Shown: positions 22,384 through 34,203 of the stretch, in pieces
Layout of the letters: every line of letters begins with the position of its first letter
Position numbering within the stretch: the stretch's first letter is position 1
DNA from: Heloderma charlesbogerti
Taxonomy: Eukaryota > Chordata > Lepidosauria > Squamata > Helodermatidae
Reading direction: 5' to 3'
Assembly: GCA_026122225.1 (NCBI GenBank)
Contig: JANEZZ010002353.1
Span: 186,001 to 250,000, forward strand
DNA: 64,000 bases
Notes under the pieces: generated by a model
The model's input: only the letters and a program-made list of their open reading frames with translations
The model's database searches: none
What the model was told of the DNA's origin: nothing
Program-made: the position numbers and the translations under genes

Positions 22384-22670
22384 AAAGCTGCAATCCCATG
22401 CATAGTTAGCCAGGAATAAGTCCCAGCGAACTCTGTAGGACTTATTTCAGAGTAGACATGCCTAGGATTGCATTGTAAGGCTGCGCTCCTAAACGTAGTA
22501 CTTGCTAGGGAGTGAGCCCTATTGATCACAGTGCGACTTATTTCTGAGTAAATGTCCATAGGATTGTACTACTAGTGAGACTCCAATCCCCTGCACATTT
22601 TCCTGGGAGTAAGCCTTATTGAGCACCACAATACTTTCTTCTGAGTAAGCATGCATAGAATTGTGCTGCA
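22384..22670. mobile_element. Three adjacent palindromic MITEs, GCAATCC group
   Basis: Copies at about 22387-22475, 22479-22572 and 22580-22670 each run GCAATCC/GCTCCTA ... AGTAAG/AATAAG ... CTTATTTC(A/T)GAGTA ... AGGATTG. A TAA lies between copies 1 and 2 (22476-22478). They fit TAA-targeting Harbinger MITEs. Confidence 0.65.
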
Positions 22671-23101
22671 AATTAAGAACATGCAAGTGTGGCTTAGAGT
22701 GGGACAGACTGTTTTCAAGAGAGTAATCATAAGGAGGAATTATTCTAATTCACCCTAATGTTTTCAAAAACACTAGAGGTTAATTTAAGAAATATAGAAG
22801 TCCTTCTTCTGTGTTTTATATGAGTAGTGAAGGCCAAACTTTGCCCATGGCAAGTGCATGTAAGTGCAACCAGCCAGTGTTGGCAAGCATCTTCCTTTGG
22901 CCTCCATGTGACAAAGAGGTCATACAGACATGTCCTCACTACATAGCATAGCAAATAAGGTGGTATATGAATGTTAATAATACATAAGTAAATAAAAAGA
23001 TGATATTAGGGTCAAGGCAGGTATATATGGCCTAAAAGAAATCTTGCTGCAGGCCTATGTTAAGAGCTCTCCCAGGGAGCTGTATATAACTCTCTTATTA
23101 A
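22671..23101. other. Unique sequence
   Basis: Nothing recognised. Confidence 0.4.
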
Positions 23102-23234
23102 GGGCGCAATCCTATGCATGTTTAGACAGAGAAAAGGCCTACAACTCCTAGCATGCCCCAGCTAGCCATGCTGGCTGGGGTGTGCTGGGAGTTGTAGGCC
23201 TTTTCTCTGTCTAAACATGCATAGGATTGTGCCC
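23102..23234. mobile_element. Near-perfect palindromic Harbinger MITE, 133 bp, TSD TAA
   Basis: It starts GGGCGCAATCCTATGCATG and ends with the complement CATGCATAGGATTGTGCCC. The two halves pair over almost the whole length. TAA flanks it at 23099-23101 and 23235-23237. Diverged copies are at 10584-10716 and 43785-43895. Confidence 0.85.
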
Positions 23235-23298
23235 TAAATGTGTTATGTTAGCAGCACCTGTGTGGAGCCTGTATTCAGTATTCAAGGTTCAACAACAA

Positions 23299-23393
23299 TC
23301 AGAGAATGTATCTGGCTGGCCAATGTAAGGAACAGTATGCTGGATAGATAGACCTTTGGTCTAACCTGGCAGAGCTCTTCTTGTTATTTAGCC
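23299..23393 (+). mobile_element. CR1/L2-clade LINE 3' end fragment
   Basis: ATCTGGCTGGCCAATGT, then TATGCTGGATAGATAGACC, TTTGGTCTAACCTGGCAGAGC and TCTTCTTGTTATTTA match the LINE 3' end at 14080-14160. Confidence 0.6.
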
Positions 23394-24149
23394 TGCAGAC
23401 CACCAACAGTGAGATAGAGACATGGCTTAATCCTTTTGCTCCTATGGTTCCGCTGCATAAACAAGGCATTTCTGCCTTAAAGAAGCCAAGGTGTGTGTGT
23501 TGGGAGTGGGGTGATAAAGGAAAACCCCACTGCTACCACCTTTCTCTTTAACATCTGCAGCTGCTCTGGAATTGAGAGCCCCAAGCAAACTGTTGCTGTT
23601 GTGAAGAGACGATTTCCCCAAGTTCCGAGAATTACTCATGGTGAGACAGGATGGCAGTCACTGCCATTTGCTCATTAAAAAGCAGAGAAGTGAAGGGTTC
23701 ATTTGGTAATGTGTCTAGGACTGTGTGCCAAGGAATGGAAGGAAGGGTGGGGACAAACATAAAGAGAGAGACACAGAGTTAGAGAGAAAGAGGCAGGTTT
23801 ACTACCTGAGAATAATTTTTGGAAAAACAAGCTACCTTTTGTGTTCCTTTCTATAAAGACTTCTCTGTCATCTTTATGGATTCTACCCCTGGCTATATTT
23901 TAAGAGCTTTGCACATCTACCAGCAAAATGCTAACAACCTTGCCGTAAATCTTAACCCTAAACTATCATTATCTTCCAGAGACACTGAATGTTTTTCTCC
24001 CTGCTCGTGGCAGAGACTGCTGGGGTGAATAGGTCTACTGTGGAGAGCTCTTTCCCTCCTGGCTTTTTATCAACACCAAAGATCAACACAGGGGCTGCTG
24101 CCAAATTCAGCTCTAAGTCAACTTCAGTGGTGGATCTAGCCACAGCACC
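23394..24149. other. Unique sequence
   Basis: No gene recognised. Confidence 0.4.
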
Positions 24150-24228
24150 AGACCAACATGCAATTAATGTATGGAATTCACAGCCACAAGCAGGTGTGAT
24201 GGATGCTAGCTTAGGTGGCTTTTAAAAA

Positions 24229-24584
24229 GGGCAAGCGGGACCTGCAACAAAATGTTGCAGTGCAGAGTGCTCCTGTTAAGGTCCCGGCCAGCCATACAGC
24301 CATGCTCTTTCCCAGAATATTCCATTCCATTTCCCCCTCCCCACTGTGTTTTCTGTTTTGTTTCCCCAATAGACATTCCACAATCTGGGGCCACTGAGCA
24401 TGCTCAGTCCCCTTTGCACTATTTGGGGATACCCCCTCACCCTTGCCTTTCCCCCCTAAAATATTTGTGTACTTCTGCAAACCTTGGCCTATCCCTGAGG
24501 ATGCTGATATCTCCCTCTGCTGTGTGGATGGTGCTGTTTTGGCTACATGAGAATCAGAACTCAGAGTTCTTTATTAATATAAAG
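24229..24584 (+). repeat. 'GAGCATGCTCAGTCC' family, copy 3 (longest)
   Basis: It runs GGGACCTGCAACAAAATG, GTGCTCCTGTTAAGG, GCCACTGAGCATGCTCAGTCC, CCCCCCTAAAATATTTGTG, GTGGATGGTGCTGTTTTGGC and then an AT-rich end. It sits inside a LINE and has itself received a hAT MITE at its right end. No inverted ends were seen, which favours a retroposed element. Confidence 0.6.
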
Positions 24585-24719
24585 CAGGGGTAGGCAACCT
24601 GGTGCCCTCCAGTTGTTTTGAGCTACAACACCCATCAGTCCCAGCCAGCATAGCCAATTATCAGGAATTATGGAGCTGTAGTCAAAAACATCTGGAGGGC
24701 GCCAGGTTGCCCACCCATG
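24585..24719. mobile_element. hAT-type hairpin MITE, 135 bp
   Basis: Inverted ends CAGGGGTAGGCAACC and GGTTGCCCACCCATG enclose GCTACAACACCCATCAG. Flanks ATATAAAG and GTATATAG match at six of eight. Confidence 0.75.
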
Positions 24720-25039
24720 GTATATAGGATTAGACAAATTCATGGAGATCAGTTAACAACAGTTGTTAGCCATGAGAACTAAATGGAAAAATCTGTGCAC
24801 AAAATGGCAGTGTGCCACCAAATACTGGAACAAACAACAAGGGAAGGCCACTGCGTTAATGCCCTGTTTGCATCTGGCTGGCGACTGTTGGGAAAAGAAT
24901 GCTGGAGTATATGGATCTTTGGTTTGATCTTACGGAGCAGTTCTCATGTCATTAGCCAGGAATTAGCAGAACCCAGATGGTTTCTATTTTGCCACAGGCT
25001 TCTGTGATGTTCTAGGCCATATTTTAGGACAGAATGTGT

Positions 25040-25205
25040 ACAAAAAATATCTATACTTTAAGAAAAACTATATTCAATTCAAATGCAAATTTTGGTGCAG
25101 GTTTCTTTTTTTAATTGCAGACTGATGCAGAAACAAGATGGGATGAACTTATTACTGAACACATGCAAAACTGACTTAGACTGGAAATAAACTGCTCCAT
25201 CATGG
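25040..25205. mobile_element. Decayed TAGGGATGT-family right part
   Basis: GACTGATGCAGAAAC, GATGGGATGAACTTATTACTG, AACACATGC and CTGGAAATAAACTG follow the right part of element f (21520-21600) in order. Its left end is unclear. Confidence 0.5.
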
Positions 25206-26726
25206 CATCACACCAGCAGTACAGATGTGGCACCAAACCTAAAATGTGGGGAACGCCCCTCAGAATCAGATTCAAGTAAGGCTGCCGCCAGCAGAACTGG
25301 GGCACCCATATTATGGTGTAGCTTCCAAGGTAGCAGAGGCGGAAGGATGGCCTTAAAAAGGAACTTTTTAAGGGCTAGGAAAACTTTATCTGAGACCTCA
25401 GAGACAGTAATGCACCTACAGAGCAACCTTCAGGGGAAGGTCCTGGGCCCCCACAAGCCTGGGGGCCACCAAATGACCACCCAGAAATTTGCAAGTGATG
25501 GTGGCAGTGGCAAACAGACCCTGGCTGGCACCTTGCCTACCAAGACTCATGCTGATGGCCGCAGCATCCTTTCTTATCATTTTTAAATATTTTAGAGTTA
25601 GGGAACAGCCAACTGGGCATGTACATAGTTTTAGGGGCTCATTTTATTATTTTTACTTTTAAAGTATATTGTCCTTTTCTACAGCAAAATTGTGCTTTTC
25701 CCAAGTACATGTATTGAGGATCAGAGCAACAGAAGTAAACTACATTTCATTCCTGTAGCCATGACACTGTTATTATATAATGGAGTTTAAAATGCAAAAC
25801 TGCACGTGCTCAGAGTATTCCTGTCTTTTTTAAAACACGGGGTTGGGAAACAGATTGTGTTTTGTTTGCTGTAACGTATCAGGAAGGTAGAACCTGTTGT
25901 GAAGCATGGAAGGGTGGGGAGGGGAGAAGAGAAATCTTAGTTGTGTGCTTCACCACTGAAGTAATACACATGGCCTTCTAATGGGTTCTCCATAAGATTA
26001 TTAAGTCCAGGGTCAAAAATGACCTAGCTGCCCTACTGTTCAAAGAGCCACTGCCAATCTCTGGTAGTTGGTACTGGGTCAACCAATGGTCTGAGTTCAT
26101 ATGTTACAGTAGCTTCATCTGTTGATATATATGTTCTCCATCACTGGCCTTCTGGATGGAAAAAAAATCAGGTGGTGGGAAGAGTAAAAGCAGACAGTTT
26201 CACCCATGCCTGCATGCTGGGTCTTCCTGCATAATCCTGACCTCTAACTGTGTTATGTGTAGGGCTGCCACCAAGTGCTATGACATTAAAGAGCATGGGA
26301 CAAACACTTAAACATAAAGGGCAGCCTGTACCCTTAATGTAGGACATATTTTGTGGGTCCACACACAGGAGTTTGATCTATTTATTTTCAGTATTTCTAT
26401 GCTTTGGTATTTCTATGCTTATCAAAGCGGCTCCCAAGCAAGAAAATCAAGCAATTAAAAATGTCTAACAACACATAAAGATATGAACTAAAATAGCAAA
26501 ACTCATCCTAATCCAGTCCAGTAAATCCAAAGGCTTGTATCCAGCCTGTCCTGCCAATGGAACAGCTTTTATCAGTGGAGTATGGAATGGGCATTTCCCT
26601 GTCTCTGTTGCAGCACCTTGTGCACTCTCAAAGTCTGCTCCAGAAGGTTGTGGGGGCTCCATGGGGGATGAGAGGAGGGGAAAGTCCCATCACATGGGCA
26701 GAAATAAACTTGCGCAATGTTGGATT
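25206..26726. other. Unique sequence, no gene recognised
   Basis: The plus frame at 25227-25586 (119 codons) has no known domain. At 26265-26345 a block (GGGCTGCCACC ... GCATGGGACAAACACTTAAACAT ... CCTTAATGTAGGACATA) looks like a scrap of a DNA transposon related to the GTGGCCACCCT repeats. Confidence 0.4.
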
Positions 26727-26793
26727 TGACCCAAAGTAGACAATATTTGACCCAAATATTTGACCCAATATTTGACCCAAAGTAGACAATATT
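26727..26793. repeat. Short tandem ATTTGACCCAA repeat beside the BovB insertion
   Basis: ATTTGACCCAA occurs four times in about 55 bp, twice followed by AGTAGACAATATT. The last AGACAATATT (26784-26793) is the left target duplication of BovB copy 1. Confidence 0.8.
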
Positions 26794-29700
26794 ACCCCTT
26801 CATGGATCACTGCCTTGTTGTGGTGAAGGGGCTTGCGTAACTCAGTGAAGCCATAAGCTATGCCGTGCAGGGCCACCCAAGACGGATAGGTCATGGCAGA
26901 GAGTTCTGACAAAATGTGGTCCACTGGAGAAGGAAATGGCAACCCACTCCAGTATTCTTGCCAAGAAAACCCCATGGAACGTATCACAAGGCTAAAAGTT
27001 ATGATGCCGGAAGATGAGCCCCTCAGGTCGGAAGGTGTCCAATATACTACTGGGGAAGAGCAGAGGGTATTTCCAAGTAGCGCCAGAAAGAGTGAAGCGG
27101 CTGGGCCAAAGCCGAAAGGACACTCAGCTGTGGATGTGTCTGGTGGTGAAAAGAAAATCCGATGCTGTAAAGAACAATATTGTTCTTTATTAGGAACCTG
27201 GAATGTCAGATCAATGAATCAAGGTAAGCTGGAGGTGGTCAAACATGAGATGGCAAGATTGAACATCGACATCTTGGGAATCAGCGAACTAAAATGGACA
27301 GGCATGGGCAAATTTAATTCAGGTGACCATCATATCTACTACTGTGGGCAAGAATCCCTTAGAAGAAATGGAGTAGCAGTCATAGTCAACAAAAAGGTGG
27401 GAAAAGCAGTACTGGGGTACAATCTTAAAAACGATAGAATGATCTCAGTACGACTCCAAGGCAAACCATTCAACATCACAGTAATTCAAGTCTATGCCCC
27501 AACCACTGATTCCGAAGAAGCTGAGGTTGATCGGTTCTATGAAGACCTACAGCACCTTCTAGAACTAACACCAAGAAAAGATGTCCTCTTTATCATAGGG
27601 GATTAGAATGCTAAAGTAGGAAGTCATGAAATCACCGGGATAACAGACAGGCATGGCCTTGGTGTACAAAGTGAAGCAGGACAAAAGCTAATCGAGTTTT
27701 GCCAAGAGAACACGCTGATCATAGCAAACACTCTTTTCCAACAGCACAAGAGGCGACTCTACACATGGACATCACCAGATGGTCAATATCGAAATCAGAT
27801 TGATTATGTACTTTGCAGCCAAAGATGGAGAAGCTCCATACAGTCAGTAAAAACAAGACCTGGAGCTGACTGTGGCTCAGATCATGAGCTGCTTCTTGCA
27901 AAATTTCGGCTGAAATTGAAGAACGTAGGGAAAACCACTAAACCATTCAGGTATGACCTCAATCATATCCCTTATGAATATACAGTGGAGGTGAGGAATA
28001 GATTTCAGGGATTAGCCCTGATAGACAGAGTGCCTGAGGAACTATGGACAGAGGTCCGTAACATTGTTCAGGAGGCAGCAACTCAATCCATCCCAAAGAA
28101 AAAGAAATGCAAGAAAGCCAAGTGGCTGTCTGATGAGGCTTTAGCTGAGGAAAGAAGGGAAGCAAAAAGCAAGGGAGAAAGGGGAAGATATATCCAACTG
28201 AATGCAGAGTTCCAGAGAATAGCAAGGAGAGACAAGAAGGCCTTCTGAAATGAACAATGCAAAGAAATCGAGGAAAACAACAGAATGGGAAAGACTAGAG
28301 ATCTCTTCAAGAAAATTAGAGATCTCAAGGGAACGTTTTGTGCAAAGACGGGCATGATAAAGGACAAAGAAGGCAGGGACCTAACAGAAGCAGATGAGAT
28401 TAAGAAGAGGTGGCAAGAATACACAGATGAACTATACAGGAAAGATCTTAATGTCCCTGATAGCCATGATAGTGCGGTCACTGAACTTGAGCCGGACATC
28501 CTCGAGAGTGAAGTCAAGTGGGCCTTAGGAAGCATTAGTAACAACAAAGCTAGCGGAGATGACAGTATTCCAGCGGAGCTATTTAAAATCCTAAAAGATG
28601 ATGCTGTTAAAGTGCTGCATTCAATATGCCAACACATTTGGAACACTCAACAATGGCCGCAAGACTGGAAAAGGTCAGTTTACATTCCAATTCCAAAGAA
28701 GGGCAACGCCAAAGAGTGTTCAAACTACTGCACAATTGCGCTCATTTCACATGCCAGCAAGGTGATGCTCAAAATCCTACAAGCTAGGCTTCAGCAGTAT
28801 GCAAACTGAGAACTACCGGAAGTACAAGCTGGGTTTCGAAGAGGCAGAGGAACTAGAGATCAAATCGCCAATGTTCGCTGGATCATGGAGAAAGCAAGAG
28901 AATTCCAGAAAAACGTCTATTTCTGCTTCATTGACTACGCTAAAGCCTTTGATTTTGTGGATCACAACAAAATGTGGCAAATTCTTAAAGTGATAGGAGT
29001 ACCAGACCACCTTACCTGTCTCCTGAGAAACCTGTACCGGGGTCAAGAAGCAACAGTAAGAACCAGACATGGAACAACCGATTGATTCAAAATTGGGAAA
29101 GGAGTACGACAAGGCTGCATATTGTCACCCTGCTTATTTAACTTATATGCAGAGTACATCATGAGAAATGCCGGGTTGGATGAATCAGAGGTCGGAATTA
29201 AGATTGCCGGGAGAATGATCACAGACGATATCACCCTAATGGCAGAAAGCAAAGGGGATCTAAACAGCCTCTTGTTGAAGGTGAAAGAGGAGAGTGCAAA
29301 AGCTGGTTTGAAACTCAACATTAAAAAAACGAAGATCATGGCATCTGGCCCCATCACTTCCTGGCATATAGAAGGGGAAGAAATGGAAGCAGTGACAGAT
29401 TTTACTTTCTTGGGCTCCAAGATCACCGCAGACGGTGACTGTAGCCATGAAATTAAAAGACGCTTGCTCCTTGGGAGGAAAGCTATGGCAAACCTAGACA
29501 GCATAGTCAGAAGCAGAGACATCACCTTGCTGACAAAGGTCCGTCTAATCAAAGCTATGGTTTTCCCAGTAGTAATGTATGGCTGTGAGAGCTGGACTAT
29601 AAGGAAGGCTGAGCGCCGAAGAATTGATTCTTTCGAACTGTGGTGCTGGAGAAGACTCTTACGAGTCCCCTGGACTGCAAGGAGGTCAAATCAATCAATC

Positions 29701-29988
29701 CTAGAGGAAATCAACCCTGACTGCTCATTGGAAGGACAGATACTGAAGCTGAAGCTCCAATATTTTGGCCACCTAATGCGAAGAGAAAACTCTCTGGAAA
29801 AGACCCTGATGCTGGGAAAGACTGAAGGCAAAAGGAGAAGGGGACAACAGAGGATGAGATGGCTAGATAGCATCACCGATGCAATGAATATGAACTTGAG
29901 CACACTCGGGGAGAAGCGCAGGACAGGAAGGCCTGGCGTGCTATGGTCCATGGGGTCACGAAGAGTCGGACACAACTGAACAACAACA
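26794..29988 (+). mobile_element. Full-length BovB (RTE-clade) LINE, copy 1
   Basis: About 3.2 kb, from the BovB 5' UTR (CCCCTTCATGGATCACTGCC) to the 3' terminus (TCACGAAGAGTCGGACAC). A 10-bp duplication AGACAATATT flanks it at 26784-26793 and 29989-29998. It is collinear with copy 2 (46320-49524) at high identity by eye. It lacks an internal RT-motif stretch and carries stops, so it cannot mobilise itself. Confidence 0.9.
26893..29979 (+). pseudogene. BovB ORF2 (endonuclease-reverse transcriptase), disabled
   Basis: One reading frame runs throughout with four in-frame stops, at 27604 (the W of the GDWNAKVG motif), 28246, 28807 and 29083, and a small deletion near 29905 that shifts the last 25 or so codons. 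Visible apurinic-endonuclease motifs are LGTWNVRS, ISELKW, VYAPT and CGSDHEL. RT motifs include IPIPKKGNAKECSNY, FIDYAKAF and MSPCLFNLYAEY (start of a segment). A 15-bp in-frame deletion near 29218 removes the first half of the catalytic YADD box, leaving only -DD-. The usual ORF length of about 1,000 residues is otherwise kept. No separate ORF1 is evident. Confidence 0.9.
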
Positions 29989-29998
29989 AGACAATATT

Positions 29999-31024
29999 TA
30001 AAATCTAAAAGAACTTAAAATACAGAGCATCAAAAATTTAAAAATCCACCCCAGTTTCTTTAAGTAAAAGCAGATTGAAATGAAAAGGTCTTCAAGGCCC
30101 ACTTAAAAACAGAGAGAGAAGGAGCCAAATGTGTATCCCACAGATATGGGCTACCACTGAACAGGCCCTGTCATTTGTACCCCCCAGTCTCTGTAATTAT
30201 GAGGACTAGACCCTTTGTTTTCTTATTCTTATACCTTTGTAAAGCAAAGACAGGTGGTTTGCTCACAGCCTGCTGGGACCAAGAGATTTTCAATGAGCAA
30301 AAGATGGCACTACAAGGTGGAGAAAACCAGGTTTACAATGGCATGCTTTCCTTGATTCCCAAAGATATTAAACAACAAGAGGTATAGAGCCAGAGGTGAA
30401 AGTTCCATCAGTTACAGGAATTATTTATTTTTGTAGTGATAGCACTGTACCTGTGACCATCAGTTGAACCTTGTTCTCTTATCCGAGAGAATATTTCAAG
30501 CTGCTTAATGTGACAGGGAAAGTGAGTGACAGGTGTTTTTGCTTCCCATGTCCACCCCCCTCAAACAGCTTAAAAGAAAAAGAAAGAGTGGGAAATACAA
30601 CATTCCTCTTTTTATGAGAGGTTTGATCAAACAGTTCCTATTGTCACTACACCACCATCCTATGTGAACCTCCTCACCATGGAAGTAGTTGAAATTGTGT
30701 GCTTAAGAATTGTAGCCAGGTGACTCAAGGACTTAGCTCCAAAATATGTTTCCAATGGCAAAGCTCACCTCAAGACATGTGGAATAATAATAATAATTAA
30801 GCAAGACCCTGAGCATGTGCAGAATGTCTTTACCTCCACACAGAACCAGCACTTCCACACACATCTGGAATTTAGGCTTAAAGCAGGATTTAATTTGAAC
30901 TATCACGGGTCAGCCCCTAAAAATGGTTTAAATTTTGGACTACAGCCCATAAACATATGTATTCCAATAAAAAGTAATCTTCAAGGGAAGTTTTAAATTT
31001 GTTTAAACGTTATATTTCAACTGC
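29999..31024. other. Unique sequence
   Basis: AT-rich near the BovB tail, then ordinary unique DNA. No exon recognised. Confidence 0.4.
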
Positions 31025-31111
31025 TCTAATCCTATGCCTGTCTACTCAGAAGGAAGTCCAACTGAGTTTAATGATACTTACTCCCAGATAAATGTGTATA
31101 GGATTGCAGCC
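31025..31111. mobile_element. Palindromic MITE, GCAATCC group
   Basis: AATCCTATGCCTGTCTACTC on the left pairs with TGTGTATAGGATTGCAGCC on the right. The centre is GAAGTCCAACTGAGTTTAATG, and TAA follows. Confidence 0.7.
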
Positions 31112-33959
31112 TAAGTGTGCTTTATCGGATCTGCTTCCCAGCAAATTCAACCACTTTTGGTTTCTGAAAAAAGGAAATATTTTTGATATATATGAAGGAA
31201 AAACTTCACACAAATCTCATTTCTAAAGCCTTTTCTGAGATTTGCCTATAGACAAAAATGTTGGGAGCTAATTTGTTTCAGTTAGAAGCCTTGGTGTCAT
31301 GTCACCCTCCCATAGTTAAACCATAGTGTGGGGTCTGCACGTAATTCAACAACAACCCACATCACAAGTTAACAACAACAACCCATACTCAACCCATACT
31401 CTGTGTTGTCGCTACGTGCAAACCGGATCATTGTACGCAAGATCAGTCTCAGTACTATTAATGGAGCACGGTAGTAGCTAAGGTAAATCACAAAATGGAA
31501 TTATCCAGAATTATAAGCCTCAGAATTCTATTGCTTATAAAAATGACACTGGTTGAGCTAATAATTTGAAACTAGGCATTCATGATATAATTGATGAGGT
31601 TACAAATGTGCAAAATAATCTGATAAGAACTGATACAGGTACAGTAAGTTTAAAAGTGCACATTTATCCCTTTTACTTCAGTTTTTGGAGAGGCATACCA
31701 TATATTTCTCTCAAATTTTGGTGAAAACTACTGATGGGCTTGTTTTAGGCTTCTCAAGGACAGCAATTCTTCATGAGTTTAGTAAAATTCTGAGCAGCAG
31801 TTCAAATGTTATTATAGTTTTCCTGCCCTATTTAAGTCTATGGCAGCAACTGCTGGCAAAGTTATGTTGTACATGCTCAGTTTCCTTCTGAAGCTATCAT
31901 GCTGCCAGTACCCCAGTGGGAGAAGGGGTGGTGGGGTCTCCTCTGATGCAGGAGCAGTGAGAGTGGTACTTCTGCTAACGACTTCGGGGGTGCAGAGCTT
32001 GTAGCCATGTTTCCCAGCACCATTGTGATTGATGATGGTTCCAGCAATGAAAAATGTCGACACAAGTTGTGAGAATTATCTGTTTCGTAGATTTTTAAGA
32101 GGCACCAAGAAATGGAGCATCTTGGCTGTGTGAGGTTTGGGGGTGTACTGATTTTGAGCACAACTGGGTTACTTAATGATTTATATTTCAGTGAATTTGT
32201 AGGCCGGTGCCTCTTCCCCTTTAAAAGGTGCTCACAGGGACTTACATAGAATATAAAGTTGGACAAAACTGAGCTCAGCAAACATTAGCCTGTTGAGAAG
32301 CATTGTTGTGAGGAAGCAATTTGAAGCAAAGAAATGGTGTGCTGGAACAGTGTGCTTAACCATTCCACTCATCACTTCTTTTCAACTGCAGCACCACACT
32401 ACCCAGTCTGCTTTATCCCTACCAGGTAACTCAGGTTCCAAAGTCTTATAGCGTGCTTGCCATTGGAAATCTCAACATGGTAATGAATGAATATTTTTTA
32501 CTTGTTAATCATGTTGCCATTCCAAATGCAGAATAAGAAAGCTGAAGTCTCATGTCACTTACTCCTACTGTAATGCCACACAAAAACTGTGTGCTGATCC
32601 AGCATAAGGAGAATGAAAGGTTCTAGATGAGAGCCCCCTCCCACTGCTTAGCCCATGCCAGCTACTGATGTAAGCAGAAAACAGGCAAGGGTCTGATGTA
32701 AGCAGAAAACAGGCACAGGAGGATTCATCTGGCAACATAGGAAGGATTGGATGCTTCATAAGACAATACAGGAACAGGACAACATGAGGCATCTTTGCTG
32801 GTCCCAGGCACTCCATCCTCCCCATCTGCATTTGGTCCTGAAAGACCAAGGGGAAGTATGGGTAAGTTGTAAGCAAGCACAATTAATGATGTTTGTCAAC
32901 ATCATGGCTGATCAGGGAGGTAGCTTCCAATGTCCTGTCTTTGTAGAGCTTTAGCCAGCATGAGATAGCTTTAAATCTGGTCTCCAGTAGGGTTTTTTTT
33001 TTTTTTTAATCATTGAATAATATCTGGGTGCAGTACCAAAAAAAAATATGGGTAATCACTGCCCTGTGCCCATTGTAGTTTGTCAGTCGTCTGTTGACTG
33101 CACTGCAATGATGCAGTTGTTGAATACTAAAACAGTTTACCTGATCCCTGAGATTAAAGCCATGTGGACTTGCTCCAAACAACGTGAGCCAACTGCACTG
33201 AACACAAGCAAGACAGTCTGCATGGCAGGCATGGCTCCATTGTCCTAGTTTTAAATCTGGATTCCTACATCTCACAAAGCTGGCAAAAGCCCATGTCAAA
33301 ATAAAGCTGATAATCTTTATGGGGCCACAAAACTCTTCGCTGTTTTTCATACGTGTGTAGGTCCACCGACCTCAGTCCGTATGTAACAAACCAATCAGGA
33401 ATGGGTGCTGCATTCGCTCTGGCCATGTTTATTAATAAAAGCTCTATTTTAAGCTTGGCTTTTGTAAGAACATTGGATGGTTTGATATAACAACTGTTAT
33501 GTGCTTTTAATGCATGTTGTTTGACAAGATGTTAATCGCTTCAGCCAGTTCTGCCTTTTCAAATGAAAAAGCAGGGAGAGGGAGAGAGGCTAGCCGATTC
33601 AAATAGCTTTAAAAATATTAGCTTTAAAAACTTCTTAGATACATAAGCTACAGAGCTGTAGGTGAGAGCTATGCAAGAACATAGGGATGCAAGTTTCACA
33701 GTGGCAGTAAAATAACCCCTTTGTCCGGGCCTACCAAGGATCATAATGTAACATACCAGCTTTCAAGTCAGAGATAGTTGGCAATCTCTTTGTGTTGGAA
33801 TGCTAAATAGAGGGGGGTGGGGAGATGTCTATGGGTGGGTGAAGAAACAGCAGTTCAGTCAAGACAATCAGCGGCAGAGAGAGAAGGGGTTGTGAGCTGG
33901 CTTAAGTGTGAAGGAGCATGGGGGGGTAGAGGGCCTCTCTCCAAGGTTTTAATGTAAGG
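31112..33959. other. Mostly unique sequence; poly-T run
   Basis: At 31320-31445 GTCTGCACGTAATTCAACAAC and its complement GTTGTCGCTACGTGCA form a decayed foldback element. A poly-T run lies at 32993-33009. No exon was recognised. The frames at 32565-32882 and 33006-33350 have no domain. Confidence 0.45.
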
Positions 33960-33961
33960 TA

Positions 33962-34190
33962 CATGGTACATGATGTAAGGTAAATAGGACGCTGTCTTAT
34001 ACTGAATCAGACCATGGGTCTGTCTCGCTCAGTATTGTCCACACTAACACACAGTGGCTCTCCATGGTTTCAGACAGTAGTCTTTTCTAGCCTTACCAGG
34101 AGATGCCAGGGATTAGCCCAATTTAAAAAGTCCTCTGCAAGAGATCATTTGAGATCATTGGAAAATCTGGCAGAGTTGCCTTATACAGAG
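33962..34190 (-). mobile_element. tRNA-SINE related repeat (body only)
   Basis: Plus wording GCTGTCTTATACTGAATCAGACCATGGGTCT, CTCAGTATTGTCCACACTAAC, GGCTCTCCATGGTTTCAG and GGAGATGCCAGGGATTAG is the common squamate repeat whose tRNA-like end is on the minus strand. Here the tRNA end is lost. The SINE at 52340-52440 keeps it. Confidence 0.6.
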
Positions 34191-34203
34191 AAAGTGTGGC
34201 AAC

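Larger units (their letters stand above)
24150..24960 (+). mobile_element. CR1/L2-clade LINE 3' part, split by two later insertions
   Basis: The left half (24150-24228) includes GTATGGAATTCACAGCCAC and TTAGGTGGCTTTTAAAAAG. The right half resumes at about 24728 with GATTAGACAAATTCATGGAG, and continues through CTGGCGACTGTTGG and TGGAGTATATGGATC to the TTCTCATGTC end. The join is exact relative to the copy at 13900-14160, so the material between is inserted. Confidence 0.7.

Noticed and set aside
27959..29975. Several long minus frames opposite BovB
   Set aside because: They are antisense shadows of BovB ORF2, and the same shadows recur opposite copy 2.
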